Shown: piece by piece, positions 8,875 through 19,363 of the stretch
How the letters are laid out: every line of letters begins with the position of its first letter
Position numbering within the stretch: the first letter of the stretch is position 1
DNA from: Nemertoderma westbladi
Taxonomy: Eukaryota > Xenacoelomorpha > Nemertodermatida > Nemertodermatidae
Assembly (NCBI GenBank): GCA_032718475.1
Contig: JAUCBJ010002611.1
Coordinates: 1-21,752 of the forward strand
DNA length: 21,752 nt
Reading direction: 5' to 3'
The notes under the pieces: model-generated
Database searches by the model: none
What the model was told of the DNA's origin: nothing
The model's input: the letters and a program-made list of their open reading frames with translations, nothing else
Made by a program: the position numbers and the translations under genes

Positions 8875-9455
8875 CCCGCCTCTGTAACCTGCCCCTTTCC
8901 CTCAATTAGTTAAATGATCGTTTATTGTTTTGGTTAGAAAATCCCGTCTCTGTAACCTGCTCCTTTCCCTCAATTAGTTAAATGATCGTTTATTGTTTTG
9001 GTTAGAAAATCCCGTCTCTGTAACCTGCTCCTTTCCCTGATTTGGTAAAGTGACTGTTTATTGTTTTGGTTGGAAAATCCCGCCACTGTAACCTGCTCCT
9101 TTCCCTCAATTAGTTTAAGTGATCGTTTATTGTTTTGGTTAGGAAATCCCACCTCTGTAACCTGCTCCTTCCCTCAATTGGTAATGTTATCGTTTATTGT
9201 TTTGGTTAGAAAATCCCGCCTCTGTAACCTGCTCCTTTCTCTCAATTGGTAATGTTATCGTTTATTGTTTTGGTTAGAAAATCCCGTCTCTGTAACCTGC
9301 TCCTTTCCCTCAATTAGTTAAATGATCGTTTATTGTTTTGGTTAGAAAATCCCGTCTCTGTAACCTGCTCCTTTCCCTGATTTGGTAAAGTGACTGTTTA
9401 TTGTTTTGGTTAGAACCTTAACCGCCTTAACCTGCTCCTTTCCATCAATTGGTAA
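8875..9455. repeat. 68-bp tandem repeat array, left arm (~8 copies)
   Basis: The landmark GTAACCTGC recurs at 8884, 8952, 9020, 9088, 9157, 9224, 9292 and 9360, a period of 68 bp with single-base slips. Each unit contains CCTTTCCCT and GTTTATTGTTTTGGTTAGAA. Three variants of the middle are visible: TTAGTTAAATGATCG, GATTTGGTAAAGTGACTG and ATTGGTAATGTTATCG. Units abut directly with no unique spacers. Confidence 0.95.
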
Positions 9456-9792
9456 TTGTTTTTGGCTATAAAATGAGTGTTTTGCTACGTCATGTGGTAA
9501 TCGATTATCGACAACAACCACAAACTATTAAATATAGAGTCTTTTTACCACAGGCGCATATGGAAATCTATCTCATAGTCTATAAATCATGGAATCATGG
9601 AATGTTTTGGCACAGGCATAGTGAAATCAACTGTCTGACAGTCCAGAAATCAGCAGTCTGACAGTTTGAAGAAATACATACATAAAAAGTGACAATAAAA
9701 GTCATTAAATGGACAACAAAAGTCATTATGCATAATTCGTAAAAAAAAAGTGACAAAAAAAGTCAAATAAATTGACATAAAAAATCACTGCC

Positions 9793-10252
9793 GTTTTTTT
9801 TTATTGGCCTATATTGCTCACTATATTCCTGTATTCTATATCGACCAGAAGCTGACAGCGGATAGCAGGATGGAGGATAGACAGAGAGATGTGGCGTGAG
9901 ATGGGCGTCAAGCTTGGATCATGCTTTTTATCTTGTAATTATTTTAGTTTAAATATATTTTATTAGTGTAAATATGTTAATTTGGTGAAAAATGTGGTGT
10001 CAGTATCGGCGTCTTTATTTTAACTTTTTTAGGATATTTTAAGATCGAATCCATATTTATTTCTGAATATTTTATTTAAATATAATTCGTACATCCACAG
10101 ACAATCAAGATACTGTAGTTTTGGAAAAAATAGTCTCCACCTCTCTTGTATTGTTTCATTTGGAACTTTAATATGTTTCTTGTTGCAAGTTGTTAATGGC
10201 AGTATTTATGTGTTATTTTATTAAGTATCAATAACGTTCCTTATTTTTATTT
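9793..10252. other. Unique loop of the foldback element
   Basis: This 460-bp AT-rich segment between the arms is not repeated elsewhere in the window. No open frame above about 60 codons lies in it. It would be the natural home of a gene in an autonomous foldback element, but none is present. Confidence 0.6.
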
Positions 10253-10605
10253 GGCAGTGATTTTTTATGTCCTTTTATTTGACTTTTTTTGTCATTTTTT
10301 TTTACGAATTATGCATAATGACTTTTGTTGTCCTTTTAATGACTTTTATTGTCCTTTTAATGACTTTTTATGTATGTATTTCTTCAAACTGTCAGACTGA
10401 TGATTTCTGGACTGTCAGACAGTTGATTTCACTATGCCAGTGCCAACACATTCCATGATTCCATGATTTATAGACTATGAGATAGATTTCCATATGCGCC
10501 TGTGGTAAAAAGACTCTATATTTAATTAATAGTTTGTGGTTGTTGTCGATAATCGATTACCACATGACGTAGCAAAACACTAATTTTATAGCCAAAAACA
10601 ATTAC

Positions 10606-11286
10606 CAATTGATGGAAAGGAGCAGGTTAAGGCCGAGTTTTCTAACCAAAACAATAAACAGTCACTTTACCAAATCAGGGAAAGGAGCAGGTTACAGAGA
10701 CGGGATTTTCTAACCAAAACAATAAACGATCACTTAACTAATTGAGGGAAAGGAGCAGGTTACAGAGGTGGGATTTTCTAACCAAAACAATAAACGATCA
10801 CTTAACTTATTGAGGGAAAAGAGCAGGTTACAGAGGCGGGATTTTCTAACCAAAACAATAAACGATCATTTAACTAATTGAGGGAAAGGGACAGGTTACA
10901 GAGGCGGAATTTTCTAACCAAAACAATAAACGATCACTTAACTAATTGCGGGAAAGGAGCAGGTTACAGAGGCGGGATTTTCTAACCAAAACAATAAAAG
11001 ATCATTTAACTAATTGAGGGAAAGGGGCAGGTTTCAGAGGCGGGATTTTCTAACCAAAACAATAAACGATCATTTAACTAATTGAGGGAAAGGGGCAGGT
11101 TACAGAGGCGGGCCTTTCTAACCAAAACAATAAACGGTCACTTTACCAATTCAGGGAAAGGAGCAGGTTACAGAGGCGGGATTTTCTAACCAAAACAATA
11201 AACGATCATTTAACTAATTGAGGGAAAGGTGCAGGTTACAGAGGCGGGATTTTCTAACCAAAACAATAAACGATCATTTAACTAAG
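10606..11286. repeat. 68-bp tandem repeat array, right arm (10 copies)
   Basis: This is the reverse complement of the left array. CAGGTTAC-type landmarks occur at 10623, 10691, 10759, 10827, 10895, 10963, 11031, 11099, 11167 and 11235, exactly 68 bp apart. Two more copies than in the left arm account for part of the arm-length difference. Variant units (AGTCACTTTACCAAATCAGG, GGTCACTTTACCAATTCAGG) sit at the inner end and near the outer end, as in the left arm. Confidence 0.95.
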
Positions 11287-11745
11287 TGAGTATCCGCTAT
11301 CCGTAACACTACTTAGACAGTAGTCATGATCCATTATTGATTATAAAACTAATACAGTAATAGGCCTAAATTATGTGAAAGGTATATCCACATTTTCCAC
11401 AATCCTGCAATCCAGTTTGGCCTATCAATTATTTAACATTTATTAGCACAACCGGTAGGCCTACCATTACCGTATTTAAATGGTAGGCTACACAGTAGGC
11501 CTATAGCAGTACCGGTGCCGGTACTAAAATACAGAAATACCTGCTTTATACCTACATCTGTACATACAATACAGCAAAATAGTGCTATATATACTAATAC
11601 CGGTACTGATAGCCTGAGAGAACATCAGTAGAGAAACCGGTAGCATGGAACCTAACATTAGACTTTTGGAGGACATAAAAAATAAAAAAAAAGGACAAAA
11701 AAAGGATTTAAACGGACAATAAAAATTATTGCGTTTTTATTTGTT

Positions 11746-12396
11746 ACATGCACCTGGCCTATTCATATTAATTTTGCTTGTGGATTCTTTTCAGATAATT
11801 TTTGTGTATTTTTAACCTATCAGTTTTTAACAAGATCGAACATACCATTACCATTTTTTATTTTTATTTAACTGGAGTATTATGACGCTTATACTGTATA
11901 TTATATTATATTCAATTATGTTCTTAGTTTCTGTATCAATTACGTTCTATATTCATTTTAGTTCAACTGCGAATCGAACATTGTTGTAAATATTTAATAT
12001 TTAACACTAAAATTGCGTATATTATATTATGTACTAAATGGCGTATATTGTGTACTAAATTGCCTATATTGTGTTAAACAGTAGCAATTGCACTATGATT
12101 GTCGTACTGTACTGTAGTTGTACAAGCCATATACCTAACTGTAATGATTTGTATTTATTTTACTTTGTAATCCGCTAATTAACAAGTTCACGTTCATGGG
12201 AGACCTCTCCACTGCCAGACTGCAGCACTGCTGCTTGCTGCACTGTCTGATAGTCAGATAATGCAGTAGTGACATGCTGACAAATGCAGTAATGACCGAT
12301 TTCGTGATACCACAATGATGAAAAGCATTATTAATTAAATTACTGTCTAGGAAAATAAATCCATTCTAAAATAAGTTTATTTATTGTAAATTTTCA
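11746..12396. other. Right-arm-specific segment of the foldback element
   Basis: About 650 bp with no counterpart in the left arm. It is AT-rich, with short GCGTATATT/GCCTATATT-type repeats near 12015-12070 and CTGCA/GCAGT-rich sequence at 12210-12300. No open frame of note. Confidence 0.6.
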
Positions 12397-12400
12397 GATT

Positions 12401-12480
12401 ATAGCTCGTTATAGGTGGTTATAGCTTGTTATAGGAAGTTATAGCCCGTTATAGATCGTCATAGCCCGTTATAGATCATT
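12401..12480. repeat. 10-bp tandem repeat, 8 exact-phase units, right tip
   Basis: Eight consecutive 10-mers of the form ATAGNNNGTT (ATAGCTCGTT, ATAGGTGGTT, ATAGCTTGTT, ATAGGAAGTT, ATAGCCCGTT, ATAGATCGTC, ATAGCCCGTT, ATAGATCATT) run without a single indel. They mirror the left-tip repeats. Confidence 0.95.
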
Positions 12481-12499
12481 CTACCTTTTAGTACGTACC

Positions 12500-13730
12500 C
12501 CATTCAGCCAGTAATCAGCACTGAATTGCAACTAAATTGCAGTATTCTGGTATTGCATATACCGATGTAGCCGGACTAGGTAACAATTTCGGTAAAACGA
12601 ATTTAGATCCTACAGCAGTGCAGCTGCAGCAGTGACTGTGACTGTAGGCCTAATAAATAGTGAGTTATATATGAAAATATTTTTGGAGGAATTTCTTAAC
12701 TCCAAACTAGTATCTCTCTGCTGGATATCAGCAACACCCCGTATCCGTATGCACGCCCACCCAACTAAAAACCACCCCATATAGCCCAAGCCCGCACTCT
12801 GCACTCTCCTGGTACCGTAGGAAAAAAATATTTTCTTATATTTCGAGTATTATTTTATCTTTGAGTCATTTTAATTACCCTAAATTTGTAGGCCTACTTT
12901 TTTTACAGGATAGTATCTATATTTCCCATCGTAAATTGAGATGAAGAACTCTACTGTATTTTAGTTTAGAGTATCCACTGGGAAACATTATTATAAAAAA
13001 TAATGGAACTATTTTGTGCATACAACTAACTCTACATGACAATGAAAACAAACGGCGACAATTTCAGGCTGCTCAAACGGAATTTTGCAATTACTACAAC
13101 TACTACAAGAAAATATGGTACTGGAAACGGTTACGGTTTCCACTTGTAACGGTTACGAACTGACGAATGTAGTCAGAAGTTGCAGATGCCCAAATATAGG
13201 CATACCCTCGTTGGCCTCGTTCCCGATGCGATACAAACATACTGAAGCGACAAGCGCATTAGACAGGTGTACCCACGTATTAGGCAGGTGCACCGACTTC
13301 AGCTCCAGAAACCTTTGCCAAAGATCTTACCGAAAAAGTTTCCGGCCCATCCGAAAGTTCAAACACGCCCCTTGCCTTAGACTGATTAGATAGAGACGGA
13401 GGTACCCATTGCATTTAATCTTATGTACAGTAAATTGGCTTAAAAGGTTTGTCACATAATTATACTGGCTTACAGTGTTGTTTAGGATAAATAGTAATCA
13501 TACTGTATGTATCGTCACAATAATATCAATAATAGCTGCGAAGTAGCGAAGCCCATGTTCAATGTTCAGTATTAGAGTTTCTTTGCATTGGATTACTGTC
13601 GAGCTCATTCCCACCTATTACATTCATACAGTACAGAGACATAGTTTTATCAATAATTATTTTAGATTCAGATGGGTATGTTGCAACAGGTTTCATACTA
13701 GATCATAATAGATCGACTTACCAGACTATT
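12500..13730. other. No supportable gene
   Basis: The interval 13040-13400 is less AT-rich and holds a 102-codon plus-strand frame (13085-13393) and a 37-codon frame from ATG 13036. Neither shows a recognisable domain or repeat structure, and both strands are partly open. Elsewhere I see only AT-rich DNA. Confidence 0.4.
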
Positions 13731-13858
13731 TAGTGTCAGCTTCTGATACAGCTGATACAGATCCGTTAACCGGGTATTCTGGGCCTATACTACTTAGTGT
13801 CAGCTTCTGATACAGCTGATACAGATCCGTTAACCGGGTATTCTGGGCCTACTGTGTA
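13731..13858. repeat. 64-bp direct tandem repeat, 2 copies
   Basis: TAGTGTCAGCTTCTGATACA continues through AGCTGATACAGATCCGTTAA to CCGGGTATTCTGGGCCTA. It starts at 13731 and again at 13795 with no differences seen across the shared block. The identity implies recent duplication. It sits immediately left of the tandem transposon array. Confidence 0.95.
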
Positions 13859-13869
13859 CTATGATTTCT

Positions 13870-13888
13870 CCATGAAAGATTTTCATGG
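13870..13888. other. 8-bp stem hairpin at left flank of array
   Basis: CCATGAAA, spacer GAT, TTTCATGG. It lies 24 bp before the first unit of the tandem array and is absent from the later junctions, so it belongs to the original flank. Confidence 0.7.
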
Positions 13889-13911
13889 ATTTAAATTCCT
13901 AAATATTTTGT

Positions 13912-15398
13912 ACTAGTGACGGGCCTAGCGGCCCGATAAGGAACCGACTTTTTATTTTAAATGAAAGAGACAACGAGAATTAGTATAGAACTAATAATTA
14001 TGTAAAAATACAATCATATTTCATACAATAATTATTAATAAATTCGATCTATTAATAGTTGCTCAATTCTAGAACAAAATCGACCTGCAACTAGTGAAGA
14101 CCTCGTTTTGGAATTTCGAAACCACACTGGTGCGATGCGTGATATCGTGTTTAGTTATTAAATTGAAAACTCCATCAATTCATGTGCAACCAGTAATAAG
14201 AAATCGCTATAAATGTAATTAAATACAAATTATTCTAGAAAAATTTTCCTCAAAAAGTATGAAGTCTTGGCATTGGTGACGCGAAACTAGGCTAGTGAGA
14301 TTCAGGATATTGCGTTTAATATAAAAATCGAAAACGCTATCGAATTCCGTAAAGGCGTTAATAAAATACTGCAACTTTTTTGAAATTTGTAAAATTCTAG
14401 AACTAGAAAAAATTAATTTTTGAACGGCGCTGTTTGGGGTTTCGAAACATGGATAGGCTGAAAGAGGACATCGAATTAAGTTTAAAAATGAAAACCCCAT
14501 CGAATTTGGACAAAGCGTTCCGGAGTTATAGCGGATCGAAAAAAATTGACACCCCCCCAGTCGCCAAAAATTTACAGTAATTTAAAATTTTGCAAAAAAA
14601 ATTTTTTGCTTTATTTTTGATGGCGAATCGATTGGCAGTACTGGCTACGAAAATTTTTTTTTTAAATTTTTGGTCAGAAAAAAAAACATGGAAAAAGTAT
14701 ATTTTTAAAAAGATTTCATGTCTTTGCCTATGGTCAGAGAATGATCCAACTCTGTAACTTGGCAATCGCTCAAATCCATTCAGCTGAATGGCACAGTAGA
14801 GTAAACTAAAGTAAATTCCCTATACAATGTTCTGAAGGGGAGACTGACAGAGAGTAATCCAACAATAAAACATTTTGCAATAATGTTGGCATTAATGTAG
14901 CCAACTCACTGTGTACGTAACAGTCATTCAGCTTACATTAGCAGAGTGAGATATTCCCATAGAATGCATTGGGAAAAGTAATTCAGCTGAGGCGATAATA
15001 GATTTCAAACTGAATCAACCAGTTAATATTTGCTTTGACAGAGAGTGCAGGGCCTAAACAAACAATATGGGTGTACTAAGTACAATAATCTTGGCAACCT
15101 CATCGATTTATACTAAGCCTTGTGTAGAAATGCATTACATAAGCCATTTTTCATCAGGACACCAGCTGTCATGGGTGTTATTTTATCATTGCGCCTATGG
15201 CGTTTTTTCGTTTATGTCTATTTTTCGAGCCCACGGCTCATGGACAAAATAGCGGAACATTCCAGGGACCTTAGAATCGCGGTATCCAGCCGCTGTGAAA
15301 ATTTCATCAAAATCGTTAGAGTAGTTTTGGCTGTAGATTAGCCAGTCAGCCAGCCAGTCAGCTAACAATTCTTACAGTAATGAACCTCTCGGTTCCTA
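13912..15398 (+). mobile_element. Helentron/HINE-like unit 1 (type A, 1487 bp)
   Basis: It starts ACTAGTGAC, then 5' hairpin GGGCC-TAGC-GGCCC (13921-13934), GATAAG and sub-terminal word GAACC (13941-13945). A core of three degenerate repeats of about 164 bp follows (TTCTAGAA at 14067, 14233, 14395), then a C7 tract and A/T tracts, a CAGC/CAGT microsatellite near 15340-15360, and 3' hairpin GAACC-TCTC-GGTTC (15382-15395) followed by CTA. Small 3' hairpins, sub-terminal inverted repeats, a microsatellite and a roughly 160-bp core fit non-autonomous Helentrons (HINE/DINE-1) and bivalve 'pearl' elements as I remember them. No Rep/helicase gene is present. Confidence 0.7.
14060..14540 (+). repeat. 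Three degenerate ~164-bp core repeats in unit 1
   Basis: TTCTAGAA at 14067, 14233 and 14395 is followed at similar offsets by a TTCGAAAC or GCGAAAC block, then by GAAAACTCCATCAATT, GAAAACGCTATCGAATT and GAAAACCCCATCGAATT. The period is about 162-166 bp. The same three-repeat core recurs in units 2, 3 and 5 but not in unit 4. It explains the open minus-strand frame of about 93 codons seen in each copy. Confidence 0.75.
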
Positions 15399-16885
15399 AC
15401 TAGTGACGGGCCTAGCGGCCCGATAAGGAACCGACTTTTTATTTTAAATGAAAGAGACAACGAGAATTAGTATAGAACTAATAATTATCTAAAAATACAA
15501 TCATATTTCATACAATAATTATTAATAAATTCGATCTATTAATAGTTGCTCAATTCTAGAACAAAATCGACCTGCAACTAGTGAAGACCTCGTTTTGGAA
15601 TTTCGAAACCACGCTGGTGCGATGCGCGATATCGTGTTTAGTTATTAAATTGAAAACTCCATCAATTCATGTGCAACCAGTAATAAGAAATCGCTATAAA
15701 TGTAATTAAATACAAATTATTCTAGAAAAATTTTCCTCAAAAAGTATGAAGTCTTGGCATTGGTGACGCGAAACTAGGCTAGTGAGATTCAGGATATTGC
15801 GTTTAATATAAAAATCGAAAACGCTATCGAATTCCGTAAAGGCGTTAATAAAATACTGCAACTTTTTTGAAATTTGTAAAATTCTAGAACTAGAAAAAAT
15901 TAATTTTTGAACGGCGCTGTTTGGGGTTTCGAAACATGGATAGGCTGAAAGAGGACATCGAATTAAGTTTAAAAATGAAAACCCCATCGAATTTGGACAA
16001 AGCGTTCCGGAGTTATAGCGGATCGAAAAAAATTGACACCCCCCCAGTCGCCAAAAATTTACAGTAATTTAAAATTTTGCAAAAAAAATTTTTTGCTTTA
16101 TTTTTGATGGCGAATCGATTGGCAGTACTGGCTACGAAAATTTTTTTTTTAAATTTTTGGTCAGAAAAAAAAACATGGAAAAAGTATATTTTTAAAAAGA
16201 TTTCATGTCTTTGCCTATGGTCAGAGAATGATCCAACTCTGTAACTTGGCAATCGCTCAAATCCATTCAGCTGAATGGCACAGTAGAGTAAACTAAAGTA
16301 AATTCCCTATACAATGTTCTGAAGGGGAGACTGACAGAGAGTAATCCAACAATAAAACATTTTGCAATAATGTTGGCATTAATGTAGCCAACTCACTGTG
16401 TACGTAACAGTCATTCAGCTTACATTAGCAGAGTGAGATATTCCCATAGAATGCATTGGGAAAAGTAATTCAGCTGAGGCGATAATAGATTTCAAACTGA
16501 ATCAACCAGTTAATATTTGCTTTGACAGAGAGTGCAGGGCCTAAACAAACAATATGGGTGTACTAAGTACAATAATCTTGGCAACCTCATCGATTTATAC
16601 TAAGCCTTGTGTAGAAATGCATTACATAAGCCATTTTTCATCAGGACACCAGCTGTCATGGGTGTTATTTTATCATTGCGCCTATGGCGTTTTTTCGTTT
16701 ATGTCTATTTTTCGAGCCCACGGCTCATGGACAAAATAGCGGAACATTCCAGGGACCTTAGAATCGCGGTATCCAGCCGCTGTGAAAATTTCATCAAAAT
16801 CGTTAGAGTAGTTTTGGCTGTAGATTAGCCAGTCAGCCAGCCAGTCAGCTAACAATTCTTACAGTAATGAACCTCTCGGTTCCTA
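15399..16885 (+). mobile_element. Helentron/HINE-like unit 2 (type A, 1487 bp)
   Basis: It has exactly the length of unit 1. By eye I found only about three substitutions between them, all in the first 300 bp (for example ATTATGT versus ATTATCT and GCGTGAT versus GCGCGAT). The 5' hairpin begins at 15408 and the 3' hairpin GAACCTCTCGGTTC ends just before CTA at 16883-16885. The near identity implies a very recent tandem duplication or gene conversion, or an assembly duplication. Confidence 0.75.
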
Positions 16886-18370
16886 ACTAGTGACGGGCCT
16901 AGCGGCCCGATAAGGAACCGACTTTTTATTTTAAATAAAAGAGACAACGAGAATTAGTATAGAACTAATAATTATCTAAAAATACAATCATATTTCATAC
17001 AATAATTATTAATAAATTCGATCTATTATTAGTTGCTCAATTCTAGAACAAAATCGACCTGCAACTAGTGAAGACCTCGTTTTGGAATTTCGAAACCACG
17101 CTGGTGCGATGCGCGATATCGTGTTTAGTTAATAAAGTGAAAACTCCATCAATTCATGTGCAACCAGTAATAAGAAATCACTATAAATGTAATTAATTAA
17201 AAATTATTCTAGAAAAATTTTCCTCAAAAAGTATGAAGTCTTGGCATTGGTGACGCGAAACTAGGCTAGTGAGATTCAGGATATTGCGTTTAATATAAAA
17301 ATCGAAAACGCTATCGAATTCCGTAAAGGCGTTAATAAAATACTGCAACTTTTTTGAAATTTGTAAAATTCTAGAACTAGAAAAAAATAAATTTTGAACG
17401 GCGTTGTTTGGGGTTTCGAAACATGGATAGGCTGAAAGAGGACATCGAATTAAGTTGAAAAATGAAAACCCCATCGAATTTGGACAAAGCGTTCCGGAGT
17501 TATAGCGAATCGAAAAAAATTGACCCCCCCCAGTCGCCAAAAATTTACAGTAATTTAAAATTTTGCAAAAAAAAATTTTTGCGTTATTTTTGATGGCGAA
17601 TCGATTGGCAGTACTGGCTACAAAAAATTTTTTTTTTGAAATTTTTGGTCAGAAAAAAAACAAGGAAAAAGTATATTTTAAAAAAGATTTGATGTCTTTG
17701 CCTATGGTCAGAGAATGATCCAACTCTGTACTTGGCAATCGCTCAAATCCATTCAGCTGAATGGCACAGTAGAGTAAACTAAAGTAAATTCCCTATACAA
17801 TGTTCTGAAGGGGAGACTGACAGAGAGTAATCCAACAATAAAACATTTTGCAATAATGTTGGCATTAATGTAGCCAACTCACTGTGTACTTAACAGTCAT
17901 TCAGCTTACATTAGCAGAGTGAGATATTGCCATAGATTGCATTGGGAAGAGTAATTCAGCTGAGGCGATATTAGATTTCAAACTAAACCAACCAGTTAAT
18001 AATGTTTGCTTTGACAGAGAGTGGTGGCCTATACAAACAGTATGGGTGTACTGAGTATAATAATCTTGGCAACCTCATCGATTTATTACTAAGCCTTGTG
18101 TAGAAATGCATTACATAAGCCATTTTTCATCAGGACACCAGCTGTCATTGGTGTTATTTTACTATTGCGCCTATGGCGTTTTTTCGTTCTCTATTTTTCG
18201 AGCCCAGAGGCTATGGACGGAGTAGCCGATCATGCCAGGGACCTTAGAATCGCGGTATCTAGCCGCTGTGAAAATTTCATCAAAATCGTTAGAGTAGTTT
18301 TGGCTGTAGATCAGTCAGCCAGCCAGCCAGTCTCGAGCAATTCTTACAGTAATGAACCTCTCGGTTCCTA
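16886..18370 (+). mobile_element. Helentron/HINE-like unit 3 (type A, 1485 bp)
   Basis: Same architecture and termini as units 1-2, but diverged by scattered substitutions and small indels. Examples are a 6-nt in-frame deletion in the TTTTTCGTT stretch near 18181 and CAGAGGCTATGGACGG for CACGGCTCATGGACAA near 18205. The 3' hairpin GAACCTCTCGGTTC is at 18354-18367. Confidence 0.75.
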
Positions 18371-19363
18371 ACTAGTGACGGCGTCAAGACGCCGTTAAGC
18401 AAGTCGGAAGTCGTCAATCAAAGGTAAGTTCCCTCAACAATGTTTACCTTTGTTCAGAAGGGAAGTGTTATTTATCTATGGTCAGAGAGAGATCCCACTC
18501 TGTAATTTGGCAATTGCTCAAATCCATTCAGCTGAATGACTCAGTAGAGTAAACTAAAGTAAATTCCCTCAGCCTCAACAATGTTTGCCTATGGTGTGAA
18601 GGGAATCTGACAGAGAATAATCTTAGCCACTAAATGTCATTCACCTAACAAAGCATTTTGAATGCCGCAGTGATTAACCCAATACAGATAATAAGCAGTT
18701 ATTTTTATATTTCAAACTATAATGTTAGTGTAAGCCTTACAGAGTATCAGTATGAGGCTGAGTAAACATTCCGCCTTATAAGCATACAGCCTCCACAGTA
18801 TTAATGTTGGCATTAATGTAGCCGATACACTGTATACCTAATAGTCATTCAGCAGGGGGAAGAGTTATTCAGCTGAGGCGGTAATAGATTGCAAACTAAA
18901 CCAACCAGTTGGCAGCCTCATCGATTTATACTAAGCCTGTGTAGAACCACAAACTAAATCAACCAGTTAATATTTGCTTTGACAGAGTGTCCTAGGGCCT
19001 AAACAAACAGTATGGGTGTACTAAGTATAATACTCTTGGCAACCTCATCGATTTAATACTAAGCCTTGTGTAGAATTGCATTACATAAGCCATTTTTCAT
19101 CAGGACACCAGCTGTCATGGGTGATATTTTACCATTGCGCCTATGGCGTTTTTTTCGTTTATCTCTATTTTTCGAGCCCAGAGGCTATGGACGGAGTAGC
19201 CGATCATGCCAGGGACCTTAGAATCGCGGTATCTAGATGCTGTGAAAATTTCATCAAAATCGTTAGAGTAGTTTTGGCTGTAGATCAGCCAGCCAGCCAG
19301 TCAGTCAGTCAGCCAGCCAGTCAGTCAACAATTCTTACAGTAATCAAGTCTAACGACTTGCTA
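18371..19363 (+). mobile_element. Helentron/HINE-like unit 4 (type B, 993 bp)
   Basis: It begins with the same ACTAGTGAC, but the 5' hairpin is ACGGCGTC-AA-GACGCCGT (18378-18395), followed by TAAG and the sub-terminal word CAAGTC (18400-18405). The 3' hairpin is CAAGTC-TAAC-GACTTG (19345-19360), followed by CTA. From about 18478 to the end it aligns with the right half of type A, including the CAGC/CAGT microsatellite near 19290-19327. The 164-bp core is absent, which explains the shorter length. Both termini are thus of a different sequence type while the body is shared. Confidence 0.75.

Larger units (their letters stand above)
8139..12499. mobile_element. Foldback element: ~4.4-kb imperfect palindrome
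   Basis: The left arm (8139-9792) reappears as reverse complement in the right arm (10253-12499). Outer ends are GGTACGTACTA (8139) and TAGTACGTACC (to 12499); inner ends are CACTGCC and GGCAGTG around a 460-bp unique loop. Shared blocks in mirrored order are 10-bp phased TATA-type repeats, a roughly 460-bp unique block (8400-8860 versus about 11290-11745), arrays of 68-bp repeats, and a roughly 340-bp inner block containing CATGTGGTAATCGATTATCG. No transposase or other ORF is visible in arms or loop, so if mobile it is non-autonomous. No clear target-site duplication was found. Class is unresolved: foldback-like DNA transposon or palindromic duplication. Confidence 0.85.

Noticed and set aside
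8875-11286. CRISPR array
   Set aside because: The 68-bp units abut with no unique spacers and belong to a foldback structure in a eukaryotic genome. The frames at 8970-9152 and 9061-9252 are just translations of the repeat.
13085-13393. 102-codon plus-strand ORF
   Set aside because: No domain recognised, no conserved pattern, and the opposite strand is partly open; not enough to call a gene.
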